64,000 nucleotides of DNA, taken from assembly GCA_963774345.1 (NCBI GenBank), contig CAVZFB010000039.1:62001-126000 (forward strand). Direction: 5' to 3'. This document shows positions 8,716-17,500 of the stretch, piece by piece. The position numbers and the translations under genes are program-made. Origin of the DNA: AP-15 sp963774345 (GTDB lineage Bacteria; Pseudomonadota; Alphaproteobacteria; ATCC43930; CGMCC-115725). Each line of letters opens with the position of its first letter. The first letter of the stretch is position 1. Below the pieces are notes generated by a model, which searched no databases, was not told the DNA's origin, and saw nothing but the letters and a program-made list of their open reading frames with translations.

Positions 8716-9513
8716 TCAGCTGGCGGCGAACCCGTTTTGGCGCTGGACCCACCGGAAGCCCTCATGCTTGGTGATGGCGGCGATCGCGATCGAGCCGCCG
8801 ACGGTTTTTGGCCGCGCGATCGAGAACTTCACAAAGCCAATCGTCGTTTCCACGAGAAAACGCGCCAGGTCGACCGCGTCGCGCATGGGCATTGCCTCGA
8901 CGAAGAGAAGCTCAAAAAGCGCGGGCGAGAGCTTGGCATGTAGGTCGCGCGCTGCGTCAGAGGTGAGCCCGCTGGCGGCGGCAGCGTCCTCGAAGCCGGT
9001 CCCAAGCCCAAAGATCAGACGGCTCAGTGTCTCGTATTCCCCGTCCCACCGGATGCCGAAATCCTGCTCGCCTTGCACCTGGGTTGGTGCTGGGGAGTTG
9101 GGCCCGAGCAGCAGAATCTCCCAGACCTCGGCGAGCGGGCGGCCCGCGGAGTAGCCACACAGCCGCACTCGCGTCCAGACCTCCCCGGCGTAGGCGGCGG
9201 CCTTCTCCTCGAACAGGAAGGTGCGAAGCCGGTTCGCGACCTGCGCCAGCGTGTAGTGTGTCGGATCGAGCGTCCAGTCTCTTCGCGCTTCGTCCTCGCC
9301 ATTGAAGCGGCGGCGCAAATCCTTGAGGAGCGTGTCGATCGACTGATTGCCGATTTCCCCGGCGCCGGTCACCATCGCCCCGATCGGCAGGCCGTGCCGC
9401 AAATTGACGATTTTGTCAGCATGCTGGTAGACCATGCCGCTCGCAAAAGAGCTGGCGCTGTCCGCCGCCATGACCACGCCATCATTGATCTTGACTGAGA
9501 TGAGAACGGTCAT
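8716..9513 (-). CDS. proteasome-beta/HslV-like Ntn hydrolase
   Basis: A 265-residue protein whose start reads M-TVLISVKINDGVVMAADSA. After removal of Met, the first residue is Thr1, with Asp17 (GVVMAADS) and Lys33 (YQHADKIVNL) at exactly the spacing of the proteasome beta-subunit and HslV catalytic residues. The GxMVTGAGEIGN segment resembles the glycine-rich strand that follows in the fold. It is longer than HslV and lacks an HslU/ATPase neighbour. It is divergent from groES across about 590 bp. It could be a self-compartmentalising peptidase or an amidase-type Ntn enzyme; the substrate is unknown. It does not look like Anbu. Confidence 0.8.
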   Translation of the reverse strand: MTVLISVKINDGVVMAADSASSFASGMVYQHADKIVNLRHGLPIGAMVTGAGEIGNQSIDTLLKDLRRRFNGEDEARRDWTLDPTHYTLAQVANRLRTFLFEEKAAAYAGEVWTRVRLCGYSAGRPLAEVWEILLLGPNSPAPTQVQGEQDFGIRWDGEYETLSRLIFGLGTGFEDAAAASGLTSDAARDLHAKLSPALFELLFVEAMPMRDAVDLARFLVETTIGFVKFSIARPKTVGGSIAIAAITKHEGFRWVQRQNGFAAS

Positions 9514-9590
9514 AGCGCTGACTCACACTTATAAAGTTTCCCTCAAGAAATCATGTATCATGCAATCCTTGTGGAACGCTCTGGAAGTAC

Positions 9591-9785
9591 ATGAATCACC
9601 CGGGCGGGGATGGCGCACAGCCGAAGCGCTGGAAGCGGAAGTTGACCGTGCCGAAGCCAAAAGCTCGTTCTCGGAACCGAACAGGACGAAGGCGCAGTGA
9701 AATCAGCGAAGAGCTGCGCGCCGAAGTCCGCCGTCTGGCGGAGCCCCTGAAAAACCGTTTCACTTTGTTAGATTTTCTGTCGTAA
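9591..9785 (+). CDS. small very basic protein, doubtful
   Basis: A 64-residue frame with an Arg/Lys-rich N-terminal half and a more ordinary C-terminal helix (SEISEELRAEVRRLAEPLK). No strong ribosome binding site is visible. It lies in the divergent region between the Ntn hydrolase and groES. It could be a real small DNA-binding-like protein or chance. Confidence 0.25.
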   Translation: MNHPGGDGAQPKRWKRKLTVPKPKARSRNRTGRRRSEISEELRAEVRRLAEPLKNRFTLLDFLS

Positions 9786-10044
9786 ACCTCCAATAAGGCG
9801 TTTGTCTGATTACGATTGCTCACTGACTTGAGCACAGACCGCTGAAGGTAGCATCAAATAGGCGTATGATTAGAGATGGGGCGCGTAAGTTTGACCGCGA
9901 CTTCAAATAAATAAATACTTTACAACTTCGCATAAAAATGGATACGAAGGGTTTTGCAGCCTCACCTTTTTTTATCAATCTACTCACCTGCAGTCATATG
10001 TGGTTGTATATCGCAGGCTGACGCCCCACGTGAAGGGATACGCG
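9786..10044. other. GC-poor upstream region of groES
   Basis: This part of the divergent Ntn hydrolase/groES interval is clearly more AT-rich than its surroundings (for example around 9895-9945). That suits a promoter region for the chaperonin operon. No specific -35/-10 pair could be assigned with confidence. Confidence 0.4.
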
Positions 10045-10071
10045 TTGGCACTCGCGTCGCGACAGTGCCAG
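10045..10071 (+). promoter_or_regulatory. CIRCE-like operator upstream of groES
   Basis: TTGGCACTC, a nine-base spacer, then CAGTGCCAG. The CIRCE element bound by HrcA is TTAGCACTC-N9-GAGTGCTAA, so arm length and spacing match exactly. Seven consecutive bases of the arms pair here (TGGCACT/AGTGCCA). It ends 35 bases upstream of the groES start. This implies HrcA-type heat-shock repression of the operon. Confidence 0.75.
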
Positions 10072-10106
10072 CTCTGCCCCAAGAATTCTGGTCGAGGAGA
10101 CCGTCG

Positions 10107-10421
10107 ATGAAACTGCGTCCATTGCAGGACCGCGTCCTGGTCCGCCGTATCGAGCCAGAAGCCAAGACCGCTGGCGGCATCTTTATTCCCGACACAGCGC
10201 AGGAAAAGCCGACTGAAGGCGAGGTCGTCGCCGTCGGTCCCGGCATGCGCGACGAGGAGGGCAAAGTGCAGCCGCTCGAGGTCAAGAGCGGCGACCGTGT
10301 GCTGTTCGGGAAATGGTCAGGCACCGAGGTCAAGCTCGATGGCGAGGACCTGATGATCATGAAGGAAACGGACATCATGGGCGTGCTCGATCGAACCGTC
10401 GCAGCGAAAAAAGCCGCTTAA
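10107..10421 (+). CDS. groES: co-chaperonin GroES
   Basis: A 104-residue GroES (10-kDa cap of the chaperonin). It starts MKLRPLQDRVLVRRIEPE and has the mobile loop (TAGGIFIPDTAQEKP) and the conserved GDRVLFGKWSGTEVKLDGED core. The start at 10107 is preceded by GAGGAGA; the longer open frame upstream is untranslated leader containing the operator. It is followed after 15 bases by groEL. Confidence 0.97.
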   Translation: MKLRPLQDRVLVRRIEPEAKTAGGIFIPDTAQEKPTEGEVVAVGPGMRDEEGKVQPLEVKSGDRVLFGKWSGTEVKLDGEDLMIMKETDIMGVLDRTVAAKKAA

Positions 10422-10436
10422 CCAAGGATTTCAGAC

Positions 10437-12084
10437 ATGGCTGCCAAACAAGTCAGGTTTAATGGCGACGCGCGCGACCGCATGCTACGCGGCATCGACG
10501 TTCTCGCCAATGCGGTCAAGGTGACGCTCGGCCCGAAGGGCCGCAACGTCGTCCTCGACAAATCCTACGGTGCTCCGCGCATCACCAAGGATGGGGTGAC
10601 GGTTGCCAAGGAAATCGAACTTTCCGACCGGTTCGAGAACATGGGCGCGCAGATGGTCAGGGAGGTTGCCACCCGCACCAGCGATCAGGCTGGCGACGGC
10701 ACGACGACCGCGACAGTGCTCGCCCAGGCGATTGTGCGCGAGGGATCGAAGGCGGTTGCCGCCGGCATGAACCCGATGGATTTGAAGCGCGGCATCGACA
10801 TGGCCGTGGAATTGGTGGTCACCGACATCAAGAAGGTCTCTAAAAAGGTCTCGACCAATGCGGAGATCGCGCAGATCGGAACGATTTCCGCCAATGACGA
10901 TCGCGAGATCGGCGAGATGATCGCGAACGCGATGGACAAGGTCGGCAACGAGGGCGTCATCACGGTCGAGGAGGCGAAGAGCCTCGAAACCGAACTCGAT
11001 ATCGTCGAGGGCATGCAGTTCGATCGCGGCTATCTCTCGCCGTACTTCGTTACTAATGCCGAAAAGATGATCTGCGAGCTTGAAAGCCCGCACGTCCTCT
11101 TATTCGAAAAAAGCTGTCCGGTCTCCAGACAATCCTTCCTCTGCTCGAAGCGGTCGTCCAGAGTGGCGACCCGCTGCTGATCGTTGCCGAGGAAATCGAG
11201 GGCGAGGCACTGGCGACGCTCGTTGTCAACAAATTGCGCGGCGGGCTCAAGGTGGCGGCGGTCAAGGCCCCGGGCTTCGGCGACCGGCGCAAATCGATGC
11301 TTGAGGACCTTGCCATTCTGACCGGCGGTCAGGTGATCAGCGAGGATCTCGGCATTAAGCTCGAGAACGTCACGCTCGACATGCTCGGCCGGGCCAAGAA
11401 GTCCGCATCGAGAAGGAAAACACGACGATCATCGACGGCGCCGGAAAGAAGGCGGATATCGAGGGCCGCTGCACGCAATTGCGCGCCCAGATCGAGGAAA
11501 CGACCTCGGACTACGACAAGGAGAAATTACAGGAACGCCTGGCCAAACTGGCTGGCGGCGTTGCCATCATCCGGGTCGGCGGCGCGACCGAGATCGAGGT
11601 CAAGGAACGCAAGGACCGCGTCGACGACGCGGTCCATGCAACCAGGGCGGCGGTCGAGGAAGGCGTGGTCGCGGGAGGCGGCGTCACCTTCCTTTACGCA
11701 AGCACGCGGTTGGGCGGGTCGAACCCTGAAAACGACGACCAGAAAGTCGGCATCGACATCGTGCGCCGAGCCTTGGCGGCGCCGGCAAAGCAAATTTTTG
11801 CCAATGCCGGAGAAGATGGCTCGATCATCGTCGGCAAGTTGCTGGAGAAGGGCGACGCCAATCACGGCTTCGACGCCCAGAGCGGCACCTATGTCGACAT
11901 GGTCGAGGCCGGCATCATCGATCCGACCAAGGTCGTGCGCCTCGCCTTGCAGGGGGCCGCCTCGGTGGCCGGACTACTCGTCACCACCGAGGTGATGGTC
12001 GCCGACAAGCCACAGAAAGGCGCGCCGGCTATGCCCGGCGGTGGCATGGGCGGGATGGGTGGGATGGACGGCATGGATTTTTAA
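10437..12084 (+). pseudogene. groEL: chaperonin GroEL, split by two single-base deletions
   Basis: GroEL (60-kDa chaperonin). It begins MAAKQVRFNGDARDRMLRG, has the ATP-site GDGTTTATV, and ends with the typical GGM-rich tail (GGGMGGMGGMDGMDF). Two one-base losses change frame: one in an A run near 11110 (FEKK-LSGLQ becomes FEKSC) and one in a GG near 11411 (AKK-VRIEKE). Restoring both gives about 549 residues, the normal length. Conservation is perfect through all three frames, so these look like homopolymer sequencing errors rather than true decay. Confidence 0.9.
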
Positions 12085-12116
12085 GCCTCCAGCCGCGCCG
12101 ACACCTGAAGGAGCAT

Positions 12117-12170
12117 CACCTTTCCCACGACGGGGAAAGGTGTTGCCTTGTCCCACGACGGGGGACAGGG
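12117..12170 (+). terminator. tandem hairpins after groEL
   Basis: Two hairpins in a row. The first has a perfect 10-bp stem CACCTTTCCC/GGGAAAGGTG with a 6-base loop (12117-12142). The second is CCTTGTCCC/GGGACAGGG (12146-12170), with a near-identical ACGACG-type loop. There is no U-tract. They may act as a partial terminator or as 3' mRNA protection between groEL and the downstream Sel1 gene. Confidence 0.6.
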
Positions 12171-12196
12171 ACCCCGGATGTCGAGGAGCCACTTAC

Positions 12197-12637
12197 ATGA
12201 AAAAACACCTGCTTCAAGCCGCCGCCCGCGGCGATATCGAGGCGCAATTCAATCTCGGAATCATGTATGAAAACGGGTTGGACGATAGCCGGTACGCCAT
12301 CGAAGGGGGTCGGCCCGAGGCCATGCGGTGGCTGCTGGCCGCCGCCGAACAGGGCTTGCCCCGCGCGCAAATCAAACTCGCAGAAATCTACGCCGGCGAG
12401 CCCAAGATACCGGAGAACTCGGTTAAGGCTTGCGGGTGGTACCTGTTGGCGACGACGAACCTGTGTGGCGCCCATCTCCAGAAGGCTCAGTCCGCCTACC
12501 AGCACGCCGCCTTCCTCTTGACGCCGTCTCAGATCGCAGAGGTCGCGCGTTTCGCGCAAGGCTGGAAGCCAAGTCGCCCACCATGGCGGCAATATCCGGT
12601 CAGCCGGAAATGCCCGAGGGAGAACGAGCGTGATTAG
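12197..12637 (+). CDS. Sel1-repeat (TPR-like) protein
   Basis: A 146-residue protein built of Sel1-type repeats: AARGDIEAQFNLGIMYENG, then RWLLAAAEQGLPRAQIKLAEIYAG, then CGWYLLATTN. Sel1 repeats form alpha/alpha solenoids used for protein interaction. The start at ATG 12197 is preceded by TCGAGGAG; the longer frame upstream crosses the tandem hairpins and is rejected. No signal peptide. It lies just downstream of groEL and may be partly co-transcribed. Confidence 0.8.
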   Translation: MKKHLLQAAARGDIEAQFNLGIMYENGLDDSRYAIEGGRPEAMRWLLAAAEQGLPRAQIKLAEIYAGEPKIPENSVKACGWYLLATTNLCGAHLQKAQSAYQHAAFLLTPSQIAEVARFAQGWKPSRPPWRQYPVSRKCPRENERD

Positions 12638-12763
12638 AGGTCGTTCTGCCAATTGCCATTGTGATCCTGATCGGCCTAGGCTTGGCGGCATTCATCATGC
12701 TTCAAGCGTTCCATTAAGTTCCCCGGGAAAGAGGCGGCCTCGCTGGACGCGACAATCGACGAG

Positions 12764-12964
12764 GTGACGGGCATCGCCGATGGTGCCAACGATTCAGCGC
12801 TCGCCCGCGACATGATCGAGGTGCATGGAACGGAGGCAGCCACGGTCGCGCGGGATAACGCCCGTGCTGCGGCGCTTGGTGGGCAGGCGCTACGGGCGAA
12901 GTCCTGGATCAGGGTGCTCGGGATGATCCAACGACAGCAGAAACGAACCGTTCTCAAACGTTGA
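12764..12964 (+). CDS. small helical hypothetical protein (66 aa)
   Basis: Starts at a GTG. It consists of two helices: ALARDMIEVHGTEAATVARD, then ARAAALGGQALRAKSWIRVL followed by IQRQQ. This matches a family of ~65-residue rhizobial hypothetical proteins with a DMIExHGxxAAxxARxNAR motif. The open frame extends upstream without an ATG, so the start is uncertain. Function unknown. Confidence 0.6.
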   Translation: MTGIADGANDSALARDMIEVHGTEAATVARDNARAAALGGQALRAKSWIRVLGMIQRQQKRTVLKR

Positions 12965-13240
12965 GACGGTTGGTGCAGCACGATTACGTGGTCTGCCTGG
13001 AATCCGGGTTCCGTGGCCAGGCGATCCGCCGCCGTGTCAGCACCAAGCAGGGACTCGAGCCTGAGTAATATCGCGATGCGAGAAGTTGTCAGCCGATCAC
13101 CCGATCACCGCGCCGGCCTATTCGGATCGGCGGCAGACGGCGGCAAGCCGTCGTGTCGACGCCGGCTTCGGAAGTGCTCGCGCCCCCGCGAAGCGGCGGG
13201 GCCGCAAACCGCCGACGGCACCCAGGAGGCACCCTCAGAA
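12965..13240. other. gene-poor stretch
   Basis: No supportable gene. The plus-strand frame running into the next small gene is Arg/Ser/Pro-rich upstream of the chosen ATG at 13241. It is regarded as leader. Confidence 0.4.
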
Positions 13241-13474
13241 ATGCTCACCCCCACACAACAGCGCGCCGTCGACCGCTTCGCCAAAAGTCTGTCGACGCTC
13301 GGTGACGATGCTTTGATCGATTCCTATCATCAGGCTTGGGAGGATCACCGAGACGCCCGTGCCGAGGGCAGCGACAATCTTGGCAAAGCCGGCGCCGAAA
13401 GTCTGGCGGCCAAAACGGCGATGCAGGAGCGCTTTGCGGATTATCAAAGCCGCTACAAGGAGCGGTACCCCTAA
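13241..13474 (+). CDS. small hypothetical protein (77 aa)
   Basis: The start MLTPTQQRAVDRFAKSLS is preceded by GGAGG eleven bases upstream. The protein is mostly helical and polar (DALIDSYHQAWEDHRDARAEG, then QERFADYQSRYKERY). No membrane segment or motif is recognised. It follows the other small gene on the same strand. Confidence 0.55.
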   Translation: MLTPTQQRAVDRFAKSLSTLGDDALIDSYHQAWEDHRDARAEGSDNLGKAGAESLAAKTAMQERFADYQSRYKERYP

Positions 13475-13487
13475 ACCAGTTCGTCCC

Positions 13488-13630
13488 GAGCGTCCCCGTT
13501 GTCCCAGCGCTGATCGCCGCCGCCGGCGAGCGCCGGCATGCGCTCGCTCGAATTTTTCGCGGCTAACATCCACAAACCGCACACGCGCCGCGCCAATACC
13601 CGCGCCGTGGAGGAATTTCTGGCCCGGTAG
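13488..13630 (+). pseudogene. tyrosine recombinase (phage integrase) N-terminal fragment
   Basis: Two frames give the start of an integrase SAM-like N-terminal domain: PALIAAAGER, then MRSLEFFAANIHKPHTRRA followed by NTRAVEEFLAR and a TAG at 13628. The pattern FxAANIxNPHTRRAYxRAxxEFLxWC is typical of site-specific integrases. The catalytic domain is absent. It is a scrap of a lost mobile element. Confidence 0.6.
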
Positions 13631-13738
13631 CGGACGCATTCCCCGCCACAAACCCACGGTATTTCCAAATTAAATTGAAATTTAGCCACGCGCCTCCAAG
13701 AGAAATCCACTTCAACAACGGGGTTCCACGGCTTTTTT

Positions 13739-14044
13739 CCGCCTAGCCCAAAGATACGATCCGCACTACACGCTGAAGCCGGGCGGTATTCCCGGCGTGA
13801 TCGACCGATCGAGCACCCACATCGCCGAGCGCATCAAACTGTCGCCCCTGGCAGGCGCCTAGTGTTCCGAGCTCGGCGGGCTCAACCGCTGCTGCCACAA
13901 CTGGGCCTTCAAGGAGCGGTTCGCGGTCCGCGAACGTGCCTGCAACGAAGGCGTGTAGCCGCCGCGCGGCGGCGCCAACCTGGCGTCACCCTGAAGCAGG
14001 AGAACATGCTGGTCGTCCCGGTATCCTTCTCGCCGCGGCACTAG
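13739..14044 (+). pseudogene. unidentified coding remnant
   Basis: Pieces of protein-like sequence in different frames: RYDPHYTLKPGGIPGVIDRS, then ERIKLSPLAGA before a TAG at 13859, then LGGLNRCCHNWAFKERFAVR, then VTLKQENMLVVPVSFSPRH. They read like one protein broken by indels, with a CC pair and a C-terminal hydrophobic strand. No family is recognised. Confidence 0.3.
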
Positions 14045-14508
14045 CGTCACCCCCGCCGGGCCGGGCTCCCGACCGCCGACGGGGGCAGATCAACGAGGAC
14101 ATCATGTTCATCGGAATTAATCCGGCCGCTAGACGTGCGGGTGGTCTTCCGGCGCAGACTCCCCAATGCCATAGTCCGGCCTGTCTGTGTGCTCGCACAT
14201 GAACGCTGGCCAAGATTTCATGTCCTGCGTTGCACGGTAGAGCGTATCAAGCCAAAGCCAACCGTCAGAACATCGTCCGGGAGTTGGAACGTGCCGGTAT
14301 GATTGCGGGCGGCCGTGTGAATGCTATCGGTTTGTCCGCGCCCCGTGCTTTTCACCCAAAATATACGTATGAAAAGCAAGCCCGCACCTCGTCCGGTAAT
14401 TTAAATTACTGACAACACCCTTTGAGGGGCTCACAATCAAAACCTGTGGGAAGCTGATATCAGCCCTCTGGCAAGGTTCAGACGTACCACATATCGGTTC
14501 TTTGAGGG
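14045..14508. other. intergenic region before the sensor gene
   Basis: About 460 bases. One short TTG-started frame (14230-14412) contains a helical segment (RQNIVRELERAGMI) but has no ribosome binding site. The stretch around 14340-14470 is GC-poor and probably holds the promoter of the large sensor gene. Confidence 0.4.
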
Positions 14509-17500
14509 ATGCCGATAGGACCAACGGGCATTGCTATGAGAGGACAGAGTCCGCGACAGGCCGAAGTGGCTCGCCAGCGGCCGAGCCGGCGGCCCTCGCC
14601 AAGGCGTAGCACGCCGCCCAGGCATGACAATTTCCCTGTCGTTGGGCTCGGCGCCTCCGCAGGCGGCCTGGATGCCTTTCGCCAGCTGCTCGCCGTACTT
14701 CCTGGCGACACCGGGATGGCTTTTGTTCTGATCCAGCATCTCGATCCGACCCATCCCAGCATGATGGTCGATCTGCTGACTGGGTATACGCCGTTGACGG
14801 TCCAGCAGGCAGCAGACCGGATGCCGCTCGAACCCGAGCATGTCTATCTCATTCCGCCGGGCACCTACCTCACGATCCGCGAGGGCGCGCTGCGTCTCTC
14901 GGAGCCGCGCGAGCGCCACGGCGCGCGCCTGCCGTTCGACTTCTTTCTGCGCTCGCTGGCCGAAGAACTGGGCGACCGCGCGATCTGCGTGATCCTCTCG
15001 GGAACCGGCAGCGACGGCAGCCTGGGGCTGAAGGCGGTCAAGGAGCAGGGCGGGCTCGTCATCGCGCAGGATCCGGACGAGGCCGAGTATGACGGCATGC
15101 CGCGCAGCGCGATCATGACCGGCGCCGTGGACCTCGTGATCCGGGTCGCGAAGATTCCCGAAATCCTCGCCAAATACGGCAGGCGGGAGGGATTGGCGCC
15201 AGACGATCATCCCCCGGATCGGTTGGCCGAAATCCTCAATCTTTTGCGCACTAGGACCTCGCACGATTTCGCGCTCTACAAGCCCGGTACATTGTCGCGC
15301 CGGATCGAGCGGCGCATGGCGCTGGCCGGCATCGACGACAGTGGCCGGTATCTCGACCTACTGCGGGGGGGGGACTCGGATGAGCTCGAGCTCCTCGCCA
15401 AGGATCTGCTGATTAACGTCACCAGTTTTTTCCGCGATCCGAAGGCGTTCGAATTGCTGGCGGAGGAGGTGATCCCCGATCTTGTCCGCCGGCACCCGCC
15501 GGACCGGCCGCTGCGGATCTGGGTCGCTGGGTGCAGCACCGGCGAGGAGACCTGTTCCCTCGCCATGCTGTTTCTCGAGGAGATCTCGGCCGCGAAGCGA
15601 AACATCAGGCTCCAAGTCTTCGCCTCTGATGTCGACGAGGATGCGGTCGCTCTCGCTCGCGAGGGACACTATCCGAAATCGATCGTGGCGGATGTGTCGC
15701 CGGTGCGACTCGCCCGCTTCTTTACCCAAGAGGAGCACGGCTATCGGGTCGTGCCCGAGTTGCGCGGGGTGGTGGTCTTTACGGTGCAGGACGTATTGGC
15801 CGATCCGCCGTTCTCGCGCCTCGACCTGATCTCCTGTCGTAACCTGCTGATCTATTTGCGCGCCGAAGCGCAGGAGAAGGTTCTTTTGCTGTTCCATTTT
15901 GCCCTCAGCGGCGGCGGCATCCTGATGCTCGGCGGCTCCGAGACGGTGGGTATTCTCGACGACCGGTTCGAGCCAATCTCCAAGGCCCAGCGGATCTATC
16001 GGCAGATCGGCCGCAGCCGGCCCGGGGAAGTCGATTTTCCGATCGGCTCGGGCGGGGGCGCTCGAGCGATTTGGCCAGGAGAAATGCACCGGGCGGCAGC
16101 GAGGGGCATCAGCGCCAGCGAACTCACACACCGGCTGTTGGTCGAGACCTATGCGCCTGCTTCGGTTCTGATCAATCGCAAATACGAGTGCCTCTATTAT
16201 TCGGGACCGACCGACCGCTATCTGCAGGTGGCGGCGGGCGAGCCCAGCCGCGATCTGCTCGCCATGGCGCGCGAGGGGCTGCGTAACAAACTAAGGGCGG
16301 TGGTCCAGCAAGCGAGCCGAGAGCATTCGCGTGCGACCGCTGTGGGTGCGCAGGCGAACCACGGCGGCAATGCCGTCGCGGTCCGCATCGAGGTCCATCC
16401 GGTGCAGAGCGGGGGCGAGGAGTTGCTGCTGGTCAGCTTCTTAGACGAACCCGAGCAGGAGCCAAAGCTGGGCCGGCCGGTCGAGCCGGCGGATGACCTC
16501 TCGCGGATCGCCGAACTCGAGCGTGAGCTCGATGCCACCCGCAAGGAGCTGCAGAGCGCCATCCACGACCTCGAGATCGCCAATGAGGAGCAGAAGGCGA
16601 TCAACCAAGAAGCGATGTCGGCGAACGAGGAGTTTCAGTCGACCAACGAAGAGCTGATGACCTCGCGGGAGGAGCTGCAATCGCTTAATGAAGAGCTCAC
16701 CGCCCTCAACAACCAGCTGCAGGAAACTCTCGAACGCCAGCGCAATACATCCAATGACCTGCAGAACATCTTGGACAGCTCCGGGGTGGCGACCGTATTC
16801 CTGGACAGCGAGCTCAACATCCGGTTCTTCACGCCGGCGGCAAAATCGCTGTTCCGCGTCATCGCGACCGACATCGGCCGGCCGCTCGCCGATGTCACCC
16901 CGCTCGCCGCCGATCGGGATCTGCTCGCCGATGCTAGCGCAGTGCTCACCAGCCTCGCTCCGCTGGGGCGCGAAATCGAAGCCGAAGGCGGCGCCTGGTA
17001 TGTCCGCCGCATCCTGCCTTATCGCACCCAGGACAACCGGATCGACGGGGTGGTGATCACCTTCGCCGACATCTCCGAGATCAAGACGGCTGAGCGCGAG
17101 ACCGAGGCGGCGCGCGCCTATTCGGACAGCATCATAGACACGGTCCGGCAACCGCTGGTCGTACTCGATGAGGAGTTGCGGGTCGTCTCCGCCAACCGTT
17201 CGTTCTACCGGATTTTCGGGCGCGCCTCCGAGGAAACCGTCGGCCGATTGTTGGCGCTCGCTGGCATTGTCTACTCTGAAATTCCGGGGCTGCGCGCCTT
17301 TTTCGATCGGATCCGGGCGGAGTCCGTTCCTGTCGACGATTACGAGGTCGAGATCGAGCTCCCGCTTCTTGGGCGGCGGCTCCTGCTACTGAACGCCCGG
17401 GAGATCCCCGAAGGTCCATTGGGCGGGCGCAATATCCTGCTCGCGATAGACGACGTCACCGAACGCAAGCATGCAACCGAGGCGCTAGAGGCCGCCCGGC

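Noticed and set aside
12639..12717. 26-codon hydrophobic reading after the Sel1 gene (VVLPIAIVILIGLGLAAFIM)
   Set aside because: It looks like a membrane helix but follows an in-frame stop with no start codon. Too little to call a gene.
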